This document shows, in pieces, positions 44,940-53,144 of a stretch of DNA of 64,000 nucleotides (position 1 is its first letter; every line of letters starts with the position of its first letter). The stretch covers positions 558,001-622,000 of the forward strand of contig DAOSXA010000002.1 in NCBI GenBank assembly GCA_035380245.1, written 5' to 3'. The position numbers and the translations under genes were made by a program. The notes beneath the pieces were generated by a model that was given only the letters and a program-made list of their open reading frames with translations, was not told the origin of the DNA and searched no databases. The stretch comes from Candidatus Zixiibacteriota bacterium (GTDB lineage Bacteria; Zixibacteria; MSB-5A5; GN15; FEB-12).

Positions 44940-46588
44940 GCCAGTACATCATCGACGTTAAGACTCCGGCTCAGAAAGAAGCCAAAGAGGTCAAGAGTGA
45001 ATACGGCCTTTCCAATCACGGCTTGACCCATTTGCATAACGTCTATTGGAATCTGCCGAGCGAGTCGCTCTACGAAGAGATCATTTTCCGCCGTGAGGGA
45101 AGCCTTTCATACATGGGTCCGATCGTAGTCGACACCGGCAAGAAAACCGCCCGATCGGCCAACGATAAGTTCGTCGTCCGGGAAGCAACGACCGAGAACA
45201 AGATCTGGTGGGGACAGTACAACCGCCCCTTTGCCGAAGAGAAGTTCAATTCGGTCTATCAGCGCCTGCTCGGCTTCCTGCAGGGCCGGGACATTTTCGT
45301 TCAGGACTGCTATGCCGGTCACGACCCGCAGTACCGTCTGCCGGTTAGAATCGTCAGTGAACTTGCCTGGCATTCGCTGTTCGCGCGTAATATGCTGCTG
45401 ACGGCCAAGACGCACGAGGAATTGCGCAAGTTCGTACCGGAGTTCACGGTCATCGCGGTGCCGTCCTTCAAGTCAGCCCCCGAAATCGACGGAACCGCAT
45501 CGGATACCTTCATTCTGCTCAACTTCGATCAGAAGATGTGCATCATCGGCAACTCCGGTTACGGCGGTGAAATCAAGAAGGCCATATTTACCGTGCTTAA
45601 CTTCCTCCTGCCGCTGCAGGGCGTGCTTTCCATGCACTGCTCCGCGAACCAGGGCAAAGACGGTGACACCGCCTTATTCTTCGGTTTGTCCGGCACCGGT
45701 AAAACGACGTTGTCGGCCGACCCGAATCGTTTCCTGATCGGCGACGACGAACACGGCTGGAGCGACGAGGGTATTTTCAACTTCGAAGGCGGTTGTTACG
45801 CCAAAGTGATCGCCCTCTCCCCCACGGCTGAACCGGAGATTTATGCCTGTACCCGTCGTTTCGGCACCGTACTGGAGAATGTCGTTTACGATCCGGTGTC
45901 ACGCCTTTTGGATCTGGACGACGACAAGTTAACCGAGAACACCCGCGCAGCTTATCCACTGGGATATATCGACAATGCCCTTACCGATGCTCGCGGCGGC
46001 CACCCGAAGAACATCATCATGCTGACCTGCGATGCCTCCGGGGTGCTCCCCCCGATCGCCAAACTCACTCCCGAGCAGGCGATGTATCACTTCATCTCCG
46101 GTTATACCTCCAAGGTAGCCGGGACGGAAGTTGACCTCGGGAAGGAACCGGAGATCACCTTCAGTGCCTGTTTCGGAGCGCCGTTTATGGTACATCATCC
46201 GTATTACTACGCCGACATGTTGCGCCACAAGATCACCAAACACGGGGTCAATTGCTGGCTGGTAAATACCGGCTGGACCGGCGGTCAATACGGTATCGGC
46301 AAGCGTATGAGCATCCATCATACGCGAACGCTGTTGAACGCAGCACTGGACGGCAAACTGCTCGAAGCCCAGTACCGTAAGGACCCGCTGTTCGGATTCG
46401 ATGTACCGGTTCATTGTGACGGTGTCCCTGATAAGGTGCTCGATCCTCTCCTTACCTGGGAAGATCCCGAAGCTTACAAGGCCAAATACAAGCAGCTCGC
46501 GGCCTTGTTCATTGAGAACTTCAAGAAGTACGCCTCCGGGTGCACCCAGGACGTCGTTGACGCCGGACCGGTCAAGCGAGACTTCTAA
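44936..46588 (+). CDS. pckA: Phosphoenolpyruvate carboxykinase (ATP)
   Basis: 550 residues. Converts oxaloacetate and ATP to phosphoenolpyruvate, CO2 and ADP. Signatures: R-E-G-S-L-S-Y-M-G near the N-terminus, kinase loop F-F-G-L-S-G-T-G-K-T-T-L-S-A-D-P, metal site I-G-D-D-E-H-G-W and the C-terminal N-T-G-W-T-G-G. These mark the ATP-dependent type. ATG 44936 lies in an ATGA overlap with the aminotransferase stop, with GGAGGG 7 nt upstream. A terminator follows. Confidence 0.95.
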   Translation: MSQYIIDVKTPAQKEAKEVKSEYGLSNHGLTHLHNVYWNLPSESLYEEIIFRREGSLSYMGPIVVDTGKKTARSANDKFVVREATTENKIWWGQYNRPFAEEKFNSVYQRLLGFLQGRDIFVQDCYAGHDPQYRLPVRIVSELAWHSLFARNMLLTAKTHEELRKFVPEFTVIAVPSFKSAPEIDGTASDTFILLNFDQKMCIIGNSGYGGEIKKAIFTVLNFLLPLQGVLSMHCSANQGKDGDTALFFGLSGTGKTTLSADPNRFLIGDDEHGWSDEGIFNFEGGCYAKVIALSPTAEPEIYACTRRFGTVLENVVYDPVSRLLDLDDDKLTENTRAAYPLGYIDNALTDARGGHPKNIIMLTCDASGVLPPIAKLTPEQAMYHFISGYTSKVAGTEVDLGKEPEITFSACFGAPFMVHHPYYYADMLRHKITKHGVNCWLVNTGWTGGQYGIGKRMSIHHTRTLLNAALDGKLLEAQYRKDPLFGFDVPVHCDGVPDKVLDPLLTWEDPEAYKAKYKQLAALFIENFKKYASGCTQDVVDAGPVKRDF

Positions 46589-46608
46589 ACAAGAGGGTGA
46601 AGAAGAAT

Positions 46609-46646
46609 CGGGCCGTCGGCAACGGCGGCCCGAGCCCTGTTTTTTT
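46609..46646 (+). terminator. Terminator of the prfB-pta-aminotransferase-pckA operon
   Basis: CGGGCCG (46609-46615) pairs with CGGCCCG (46626-46632). A T7 run at 46640-46646 follows after 7 nt, a little far, so efficiency is uncertain. Confidence 0.6.
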
Positions 46647-46709
46647 CAGAAACCGGATTGTCCCTCCGGCTGTTAGGGACTTCGGACAAAACAAAGGAAC
46701 TTGCTTACC

Positions 46710-46979
46710 ATGCCGACTTACCTATACCACTGCCTTGATTGCAAGTACGAATTCGAGGAGTTTCAATCAATCACCGATCCGGTCATCGACAAATGTCCGA
46801 AATGTGGCGGCCGAGCGGAACGGATAATCACAGGCGGGGTGGGATTTCTTTTCAAAGGATCGGGATTCTATATCACCGATCACCGTAGTGCTTCTTACAA
46901 TAAAGCCAAAGCGGCCGACACCTCAGGCAGCGCCGGGTCATCTCCGCCGCCTCCGCCGAAAAGCTCCAATAACAAATAA
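46710..46979 (+). CDS. FmdB-type zinc ribbon protein
   Basis: 89 residues. It starts M-P-T-Y-L-Y-H-C-L-D-C-K-Y-E-F-E and continues C-P-K-C-G-G, the CxxC-CxxC zinc ribbon of the FmdB/putative regulatory protein family. The tail is low-complexity Ala/Ser/Pro with five prolines in a row. Function is unproven in the family; a regulator role has been proposed. Single-gene unit; start ATG 46710 with AAAGGA upstream. Confidence 0.88.
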   Translation: MPTYLYHCLDCKYEFEEFQSITDPVIDKCPKCGGRAERIITGGVGFLFKGSGFYITDHRSASYNKAKAADTSGSAGSSPPPPPKSSNNK

Positions 46980-47052
46980 CCAATTAGATCGACCAACGGC
47001 GTACATCGGTACTATGTTGACTTTATTGCAATTGTTGCGATAGTTGTGTTCA

Positions 47053-48426
47053 ATGAACACATTTTCTGACATAGAAAAACTCCGTCCGCTTCTCTCCCCT
47101 GCGGCCGAGTTGATCGTTGACCTGACCGGCGATTACGAGAAATATCGCCAGGATGCCACCGAAGAGCAGGGTAATCCGGCAGCGGCGGTTCTGGCTGCCT
47201 CTGAGGCGGATGTAATCGCCACGATGCTCTTCGCCCGCGAACGTGGCCTGGCGGTGGTCCCGCGTGGCGCCGGTACCGGATTGAGCGGCGGTGCCGTCCC
47301 GGCCGAGGGCTCGATCGTGCTGAGTGTCGAGCGCATGAACGAGATTCGGATTGATCCGAAAGCATGTCGAGCCGTTTGCGGACCGGGCACGATAACCAAA
47401 GACCTTTTGGACGCAGCCGCCCCTTACGATCTGACTTATCCCCCCGATCCCGCTTCTTACCTTGAATGCTCGCTCGGCGGTAATGTCGCCGAGAACGCCG
47501 GTGGTCTGCGCTGCAAGCGGTTTGGCGTGACGCGCGACTATGTGCTCGGTTTGAGAGCGATAACTGTCGAAGGGACGGTGTTGAAAACCGGCTGTTACAA
47601 CAACAATCGAGGATTCAACCTTGGTGATTTGCTGATCGGTTCGGAGGGCACCCTGGCGATCGTGACCGAAATGACTCTGCGACTGATCCCCACTCCGTTG
47701 CGGGGAAGTTGTATCCTGATAGCCTTTGACGCTGAAACCGATGCCGCCCAAAGCGTCGCTCAAATCACACGAGCGGGAGTAATTCCAACCGTGATGGAGT
47801 ATCTTGACCGGGACGCTGCGGCTTGTTCCAACCGCTACGAGAAAACGGAAGGGCTCGACGATGTGGCGGCTATCCTGCTGATTGAGACTCAGGGAGAACG
47901 GGATCGTGAACAACTGGAGCAGGTAACTGAAATTAGTCGCGGCAATCACTGCTCTTTTCTTCGCATCGAGCATGATCCAGCTAAAATCGAAGAATTATGG
48001 CGTGTCCGCCGGAATCTATCGAAAGCCATCCGCGATGTAGCGATTTTCCGATACAATGAGGATGTCGCCGTCCCGGTTTCACAATTTATGACCCTGATCG
48101 GCTTCGTAGCAGCGGAAAACGCAGCCGGTCCGTTACGTATCAACGCTTTCGGCCACGCCGGCGACGGCAATCTCCATGTCAGCTTCCTCTCCATGACCGG
48201 CAGTAATGAAGAGATCGCACTGATCGCCGCCGCGCGAGAACGTTTGTATCGGAAAACAATCGAACTAGGGGGCACCTTATCAGGCGAACACGGTATTGGA
48301 TCACACAAGGGAGTGTATCTGCCGTGGGAATTTGATGCCGTCACACTAGGTGCGATGCGAAGCCTGAAAGACCTGTTCGACCCTACCCTCCAAATTAATC
48401 CCGGTAAAATTTTCGCAACTTTGTAA
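47053..48426 (+). CDS. glcD: FAD-linked oxidase, glycolate/D-lactate oxidase GlcD-type
   Basis: 457 residues from ATG 47053; TTG 47044 is in frame. FAD-binding type 4 (PCMH) domain at about 35-215 with V-P-R-G-A-G-T-G-L-S-G-G-A-V and S-L-G-G-N-V-A-E-N-A-G-G-L, then FAD-oxidase C domain (about 215-455) with N-A-F-G-H-A-G-D-G-N-L-H and G-G-T-L-S-G-E-H-G-I-G. It oxidises a 2-hydroxy acid such as glycolate or D-lactate at the inner membrane. No glcE or glcF partner is next to it, so it may act alone like D-lactate dehydrogenase. No clear ribosome site. Confidence 0.88.
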   Translation: MNTFSDIEKLRPLLSPAAELIVDLTGDYEKYRQDATEEQGNPAAAVLAASEADVIATMLFARERGLAVVPRGAGTGLSGGAVPAEGSIVLSVERMNEIRIDPKACRAVCGPGTITKDLLDAAAPYDLTYPPDPASYLECSLGGNVAENAGGLRCKRFGVTRDYVLGLRAITVEGTVLKTGCYNNNRGFNLGDLLIGSEGTLAIVTEMTLRLIPTPLRGSCILIAFDAETDAAQSVAQITRAGVIPTVMEYLDRDAAACSNRYEKTEGLDDVAAILLIETQGERDREQLEQVTEISRGNHCSFLRIEHDPAKIEELWRVRRNLSKAIRDVAIFRYNEDVAVPVSQFMTLIGFVAAENAAGPLRINAFGHAGDGNLHVSFLSMTGSNEEIALIAAARERLYRKTIELGGTLSGEHGIGSHKGVYLPWEFDAVTLGAMRSLKDLFDPTLQINPGKIFATL

Positions 48427-48454
48427 TTTTCCCGATCGCTTGTCCTGCAATCTC

Positions 48455-48483
48455 TTGACATTAAACAAAGTTTGTTTTATTAT
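48455..48483 (+). promoter_or_regulatory. Near-consensus sigma-70 promoter of citrate synthase
   Basis: TTGACA (48455-48460) and TATTAT (48478-48483) with exactly 17 bp between. Predicted transcript start near 48490, directly before the palindrome at 48493. Confidence 0.8.
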
Positions 48484-48492
48484 TCCAACCCC

Positions 48493-48512
48493 AATGTGAA
48501 ACGTTTCACATT
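48493..48512. promoter_or_regulatory. Perfect 20-bp palindromic operator
   Basis: AATGTGAAAC and GTTTCACATT meet at a central CG with no spacer. It covers the first transcribed bases, where a bound repressor would block transcription. A central CG in such palindromes is typical of LacI/GalR-family operators. Which regulator binds is unknown; none is nearby. Confidence 0.7.
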
Positions 48513-48581
48513 TGCCTTGACCATGTTGAAAACAATGACGCTTACCAATACGAACCAACGTCAAGTACAAAGGAGCTGCAC

Positions 48582-49883
48582 ATGGCCAAAGTGAAGACTT
48601 TGAAGGAGACCTTGGCCGACATGATCCCGAAGCTACGCAAGGATCGCGCCAATCTCATGAAGCAGTACGGCGATATCCGTATTTCTGAGGCAACAGTAGC
48701 ACAGGCGATCGGCGGTATGCGCGGAATCAAAGGAATGGTCTGCGATACGTCCGTGGTCGAACCGGACAAAGGTCTTATCATTCGCGAAGTACATCTCGGC
48801 AAATTGACTCAAAGACTGCCCGAGGAAATTTTCTGGATGCTGATCACCGGCAAACTGCCCACCAAGGGTGAGCTGGCTCTGTTCCAGAAAGAATTGAAGA
48901 AGTACGGCAAAGTCCCGGATTACGTATGGAAGGTTCTTCGGGCGATGCCGAAAAGCTCTCACCCGATGGCGATGCTCGATACCGCTATCCTGGCCATGGA
49001 GAACGAGTCTGCTTTCCGCAAGCGTTACACGGAAGGCATGACCAAGCTCGAGTACTGGGAGCCGACCCTCGAGGATGCCATGCGTGTTATGGGAACGATC
49101 CACACCATCGCAGCGGGCGTCTACCGCATCAAGTACAACAAAGGCGCTCTGATCAAGCCGTCATCGAAACTCGACTGGGCGGCTGATTTTGCCCGCATGC
49201 TGGGTTTGCCCCCGAAGAAGGGCGAAGTTGCCAACATGATGCGGCTCTATCTGACCTTGCATTGCGATCATGAAGGCGGTAACGTCTCGGCCAACACCTG
49301 TCACACGGTCGGATCGGCTCTCTCGGATGCTTTCTACTCAGTCTCCGCCGGTTTGAACGGACTGGCCGGCCCTCTGCACGGTTTGGCCAATCAGGAATGC
49401 CTGAAATGGGTCCTTGAGACCATGGACAAGTTCGGCGGCGTTCCTACGACGAAGCAGATTGAAGACTACGCTTGGGAAACTCTGAACTCGGGCAAAGTGG
49501 TGCCGGGTTACGGCCATGCCGTTCTCCGCGTCACTGACCCGCGTTTCACGGCATTCAATAAGTTCGGCAAGAAGTATCTGCCGAATGATCCTATCTTCCA
49601 GACGGTCGACCGCGTTTTCAAGGTTGTCCCGAAGGTTCTCAAAGCTCACGGCAAGGCCAAAAACCCGTGGCCGAACGTCGATGCCGGTTCCGGCGCATTG
49701 CTGTACTACTACGGCCTCAGAGAGTTCGAGTATTACACCGTCCTGTTCTCGGTTTCTCGTTCGATGGGTATGCTGGCTCAGTTGGTTCTCAATCGTGCTC
49801 TCGGTACGCCGATCACGCGCCCGAAGTCGGTCAGCACCAAATGGCTGTGGAAACACTGCCGCACCAACACGAAGAAGAAATAA
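48582..49883 (+). CDS. gltA: Citrate synthase, mitochondrial-type
   Basis: 433 residues. Condenses acetyl-CoA and oxaloacetate to citrate, first step of the TCA cycle. Catalytic motifs: L-H-C-D-H-E-G-G-N-V-S, the His in L-A-G-P-L-H-G-L-A-N-Q-E, the second His in P-G-Y-G-H-A-V-L-R-V-T-D-P-R and the Asp in V-D-A-G-S-G-A-L. L-H-G-L-A-N-Q and G-Y-G-H-A-V-L-R are characteristic of the eukaryotic mitochondrial form rather than the enteric GltA. ATG 48582 is preceded by AAAGGAG. Own promoter, operator and terminator. Confidence 0.95.
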   Translation: MAKVKTLKETLADMIPKLRKDRANLMKQYGDIRISEATVAQAIGGMRGIKGMVCDTSVVEPDKGLIIREVHLGKLTQRLPEEIFWMLITGKLPTKGELALFQKELKKYGKVPDYVWKVLRAMPKSSHPMAMLDTAILAMENESAFRKRYTEGMTKLEYWEPTLEDAMRVMGTIHTIAAGVYRIKYNKGALIKPSSKLDWAADFARMLGLPPKKGEVANMMRLYLTLHCDHEGGNVSANTCHTVGSALSDAFYSVSAGLNGLAGPLHGLANQECLKWVLETMDKFGGVPTTKQIEDYAWETLNSGKVVPGYGHAVLRVTDPRFTAFNKFGKKYLPNDPIFQTVDRVFKVVPKVLKAHGKAKNPWPNVDAGSGALLYYYGLREFEYYTVLFSVSRSMGMLAQLVLNRALGTPITRPKSVSTKWLWKHCRTNTKKK

Positions 49884-49907
49884 GTCTGATCTCCAGGCTT
49901 TGCGCAT

Positions 49908-49937
49908 GAGCGGTCCCGCCGGGACCGCTCTTTTTTT
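49908..49937 (+). terminator. Terminator of citrate synthase
   Basis: Perfect 10-bp stem GAGCGGTCCC (49908-49917) and GGGACCGCTC (49921-49930), 3-nt loop, then seven T. Confidence 0.92.
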
Positions 49938-50031
49938 ATGCTGGTAGCTCTGCTGATATCGATTGATGTTGACCCGTTCGGGGACGGCGCCGATCTTGCA
50001 TTTGGATCGGGTTCAACATCCCGACTAAAGA

Positions 50032-50640
50032 ATGGATATTATGACCGCGTCCGAGAACGACTCCGATTTCCTTAGCGATCCCTCCAAGTGGGTTGACCAC
50101 TACGGCAGCTACCTGTATAACTACGCTTATTCGCGATTACACAACCGATCAGCAGCCGAGGACGTGGTACAGGAAACATTCCTCGCCGCTCTGAAGGGGC
50201 GCAAGAACTTTGCCGGGGAATCATCCGAGCGCACCTGGCTGACCGGCATTCTGCGGCATAAGATAATCGACCATTTGCGGCGCATCTACCGTGATAATCC
50301 GGAACCTGAAGGGGAAACATCGCCCGGAGCTGGTGCGTTTCGCGAGTCCGGTCGTTGGAAGGGACATTGGAATCCGGACCGGTCACCGGCCGATTGGGGC
50401 GATAGCCCGGAACGATTCCTCGAAAGTGAGGAGTTCTATCGGGTTCTGGATGAATGTATTGCGTTGCTGTCGGCAAGGACGGCAGCAGCCTTTGTGCTAT
50501 ATCAAATGGAAGAGATATCTTCTGACGAAGTATGTAAGCTTTTGTCTGTAACACCGACTAACCTTTGGGTAATGCTTCATCGGGCCCGGACACAATTGCG
50601 CCAGTGCCTGGAGCGGAATTGGATCGGTAGAAAGGACTGA
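50032..50640 (+). CDS. ECF-type RNA polymerase sigma factor
   Basis: 202 residues. Region 2 at about 20-90 with A-E-D-V-V-Q-E-T-F-L-A-A-L and S-S-E-R-T-W-L-T-G-I-L-R-H-K-I-I-D; a long Pro/Gly/Trp-rich linker at about 90-130; region 4 at about 135-195 with E-I-S-S-D-E-V-C-K-L-L-S-V-T and N-L-W-V-M-L-H-R-A-R. Followed after 6 bp by a small protein with anti-sigma features, then a secreted protein. ATG 50032 is used; ATG 50041 is possible. Confidence 0.88.
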   Translation: MDIMTASENDSDFLSDPSKWVDHYGSYLYNYAYSRLHNRSAAEDVVQETFLAALKGRKNFAGESSERTWLTGILRHKIIDHLRRIYRDNPEPEGETSPGAGAFRESGRWKGHWNPDRSPADWGDSPERFLESEEFYRVLDECIALLSARTAAAFVLYQMEEISSDEVCKLLSVTPTNLWVMLHRARTQLRQCLERNWIGRKD

Positions 50641-50646
50641 CAATTC

Positions 50647-50958
50647 GTGGCAATCGATCTACACAAATTCCAATGGAAGTTGAGAGGATGGGTAGCCTCA
50701 TTTCTGCCTCCATGCGAGGAAATTACCAAAGGACTCTCCAGAGCACTCGACCAGCGTCCAAGCCTGAAGCAGCGTTTCATTATGAGGCTGCATCTATATA
50801 CCTGTCCATGGTGCACGCGATATCGTAAGCAAATCAAGTTCGTGGATGAAGCGGTGAAGCAGCGTGGTCACGCTGACTCGATCGGCCTGCCTGACTCCTT
50901 CAATCAAGCGACCGCAGAGCGCATCAAGGCGAGATTGCGACAGTCTTCCGACCAGTAG
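50647..50958 (+). CDS. Small zf-HC2-like anti-sigma factor
   Basis: 103 residues from GTG 50647. It has P-C-E-E-I-T-K-G-L-S then L-H-L-Y-T-C-P-W-C-T-R-Y, the Cys...HxxxCxxC zinc layout of soluble zf-HC2 anti-sigma factors. There is no membrane helix, so it is cytoplasmic, unlike the anti-sigma factor at 1280. Position after a sigma gene supports the pairing. Confidence 0.72.
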   Translation: MAIDLHKFQWKLRGWVASFLPPCEEITKGLSRALDQRPSLKQRFIMRLHLYTCPWCTRYRKQIKFVDEAVKQRGHADSIGLPDSFNQATAERIKARLRQSSDQ

Positions 50959-51104
50959 TTCATTCCCGCATCAACGGCAAGTTGTAAGCCCCGGTCGAGA
51001 TTCCATGTAAGGTTATCGATCCGGTTCGCGACCAATCCTCAGAAACAGAACATCACATCCCCAATTGATAAGACGAATTTCTTTCGTCGCGAAAGGAAGC
51101 ATTG

Positions 51105-53144
51105 ATGCTGTATCAAACTGCTAAGGGTGGACTATACCCGAGAATAGGAATCGCCCTGCTGCTGCTTATAGCGGTGGTTTTCCAGCCCCGGCCGGCTCAG
51201 GCTACGATCATTGACGTGCCCGACGATCAGCCAACAATTCAGGCCGGGATTGACGCTGCTCAATATCTGGACACGGTTCTCGTGGCTGATGGACGCTACT
51301 ACGAAAATATCACGTTCGGCGGCAAATGGATCGTGTTGGCTAGTCATCACCTGATCGACAGTGATCCCAGACATATCTTCAACACGATCATCGACGGCTC
51401 CCAACCTGTCAATCCGGATACGGCTAGTGTGGTGCGAATCGTCAACAGTGAAAATTCCTTTACTATTCTCCATGGCTTCACCATCACCGGGGGCACCGGA
51501 ACGATTTGGGCCGACGAGCACGGCTTCGGTGATTACCGCGAAGGCGGCGGCATTTTGTGCGCGGGGACATCGCCGATTATCCGCTTCAACAATATCATCG
51601 ATAATGAAGCCGTACTCGTAACCAGCGGACTGAACAGCGCCGGCGGTGGCGCAATTCGTGTTGGTGACGGGAACCCATTGATCACGAACAACATTATCAT
51701 GTACAACCGTGGCCGTTATGGCGCCGGCATCGTATTCAATTTCGCTTCGGGAACGGTCATGAACTGCGTCATCGCTCATAACAGTGGTGGTGAGGATTAC
51801 GCCGGCTCGGGCATTTGGAAATACCAGGGGACCACAAGCTTCATAGAAAATAACACCATCGTTTATAATACGTCGGCTATCGCGGGTGGAGGTGTTTATT
51901 GCTGGGCGGCCAACATGGTCCTGAACAACAACATCATCTGGGGAAACACCGCTCCCGCAGCGGCGCAGATCAGAATAACGGGAGCCACCGTGACCGCGTC
52001 ATACTGCGCCGTACAGGGAGGTTATGCCGGAACGGGCAACATTTCCGACGATCCACAGCTCTTCGGTGAGTATTTCTATCATTCCGAAAATTCTCCGTGT
52101 ATCGATGCCGGCAATCCGAATGGAAGCTATGTCGATCAGGCTGATCCCTCAACGCCCGACAGCGCCTGGTGGCCATCACGCGGTACAACGATCAACGATA
52201 TCGGCGCTTATGGCGGTCCCGGAGCTGAACCGTTTGAACGCCTGGCGGTATTCGCCGAGCCAACGCTCGGTTGGGTCCCACTTGAGGTTAGTTTTAAGTC
52301 GGAATCACGGAGTTCCGGAGATAATTGGTTATGGCTGTTCGGCGACGGTGACAGTGCCTTTTCTTCCGCGGTGTCGCACCTCTATGAAGAACGCGGCTGG
52401 TACGATGTAAGTGTGCTTAACATTGACGGCGTAGATACGATAACGACAGTCGCAACTAATCTGGTGGCGGCACTCTCCGATTCACTGCAGTCTGACTCGG
52501 TCACCGTGGAATCAGGTCAGGAAGCGATAATCAGAATTGTCGCGGTAAACACGATACCTCTCAGTTCAATGACTGTCCCCGTCGAATACAGCGGCAGTGT
52601 CGCTCTCGTTCTGGATTCGTTTAACACCGTCGGCTGTAGAACAAACTATTTCGACTACGTGGAGCAAACACATTCCGCAGAGTCATACAGCCTGGCCACA
52701 TTCACGTTAACAGCCTCTCCTTCAGGATCAACGCCTGATCTCGAGCCGGGAACCGGACCGATTTTGAATCTGTTCTTTCACGTCACCGGTTCACCGAACA
52801 TCGGCGATACGACAGTCATTGCCCTTGACGGATATGCCGGTCACATGCCTCTGTTCACAAGCGACCTGATCCAGTATACACCGCTTCTGGCCGCCGGTCA
52901 CATCGGTTATACCAGTTGTTGTGTTGATTACCGAGGCAATGTTGACAACGATCCGAATCAGTTGATTACAATCGCCGACCTGGTTTATCTGGTCGATTAC
53001 ATGTTCAATTCCGGACCCGAACCGATCTGCATGAAGGAGGCCAACATCGATGGCGACTTTCTAGGTCAGATAACCGTGGCCGATTTAGTCTATCTGGTTA
53101 ACTACATGTTCGACCAGGGACCGTTGCCGGTAATATGCTACTAG
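51105..53144 (+). CDS. Secreted right-handed beta-helix protein with PKD and dockerin-like ends
   Basis: 679 residues; ATG 51105 has AGGAAG 5 nt upstream. Signal peptide about 1-34 (A-L-L-L-L-I-A-V-V-F-Q). Residues about 38-340 hold parallel beta-helix repeats with I-I-D-N, N-N-I-I-W-G-N and N-N-T-I-V-Y-N rungs, preceded by D-D-Q-P-T-I-Q-A-G-I-D-A-A, as in pectin-lyase-like surface proteins. A PKD-like domain is near 380-460. Then a cohesin-like stretch and a C-terminal pair I-T-I-A-D-L-V-Y-L-V and I-T-V-A-D-L-V-Y-L-V, each before a calcium-type segment, matching dockerin repeats. It may bind polysaccharide or attach to a surface scaffold. Its TAG stop overlaps the opposing kinase stop. Confidence 0.85.
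   Translation: MLYQTAKGGLYPRIGIALLLLIAVVFQPRPAQATIIDVPDDQPTIQAGIDAAQYLDTVLVADGRYYENITFGGKWIVLASHHLIDSDPRHIFNTIIDGSQPVNPDTASVVRIVNSENSFTILHGFTITGGTGTIWADEHGFGDYREGGGILCAGTSPIIRFNNIIDNEAVLVTSGLNSAGGGAIRVGDGNPLITNNIIMYNRGRYGAGIVFNFASGTVMNCVIAHNSGGEDYAGSGIWKYQGTTSFIENNTIVYNTSAIAGGGVYCWAANMVLNNNIIWGNTAPAAAQIRITGATVTASYCAVQGGYAGTGNISDDPQLFGEYFYHSENSPCIDAGNPNGSYVDQADPSTPDSAWWPSRGTTINDIGAYGGPGAEPFERLAVFAEPTLGWVPLEVSFKSESRSSGDNWLWLFGDGDSAFSSAVSHLYEERGWYDVSVLNIDGVDTITTVATNLVAALSDSLQSDSVTVESGQEAIIRIVAVNTIPLSSMTVPVEYSGSVALVLDSFNTVGCRTNYFDYVEQTHSAESYSLATFTLTASPSGSTPDLEPGTGPILNLFFHVTGSPNIGDTTVIALDGYAGHMPLFTSDLIQYTPLLAAGHIGYTSCCVDYRGNVDNDPNQLITIADLVYLVDYMFNSGPEPICMKEANIDGDFLGQITVADLVYLVNYMFDQGPLPVICY

Noticed and set aside
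47050..47973. 307-residue antisense frame in the glcD-like gene
   Set aside because: No motif, no ribosome site, fully inside a clear gene.
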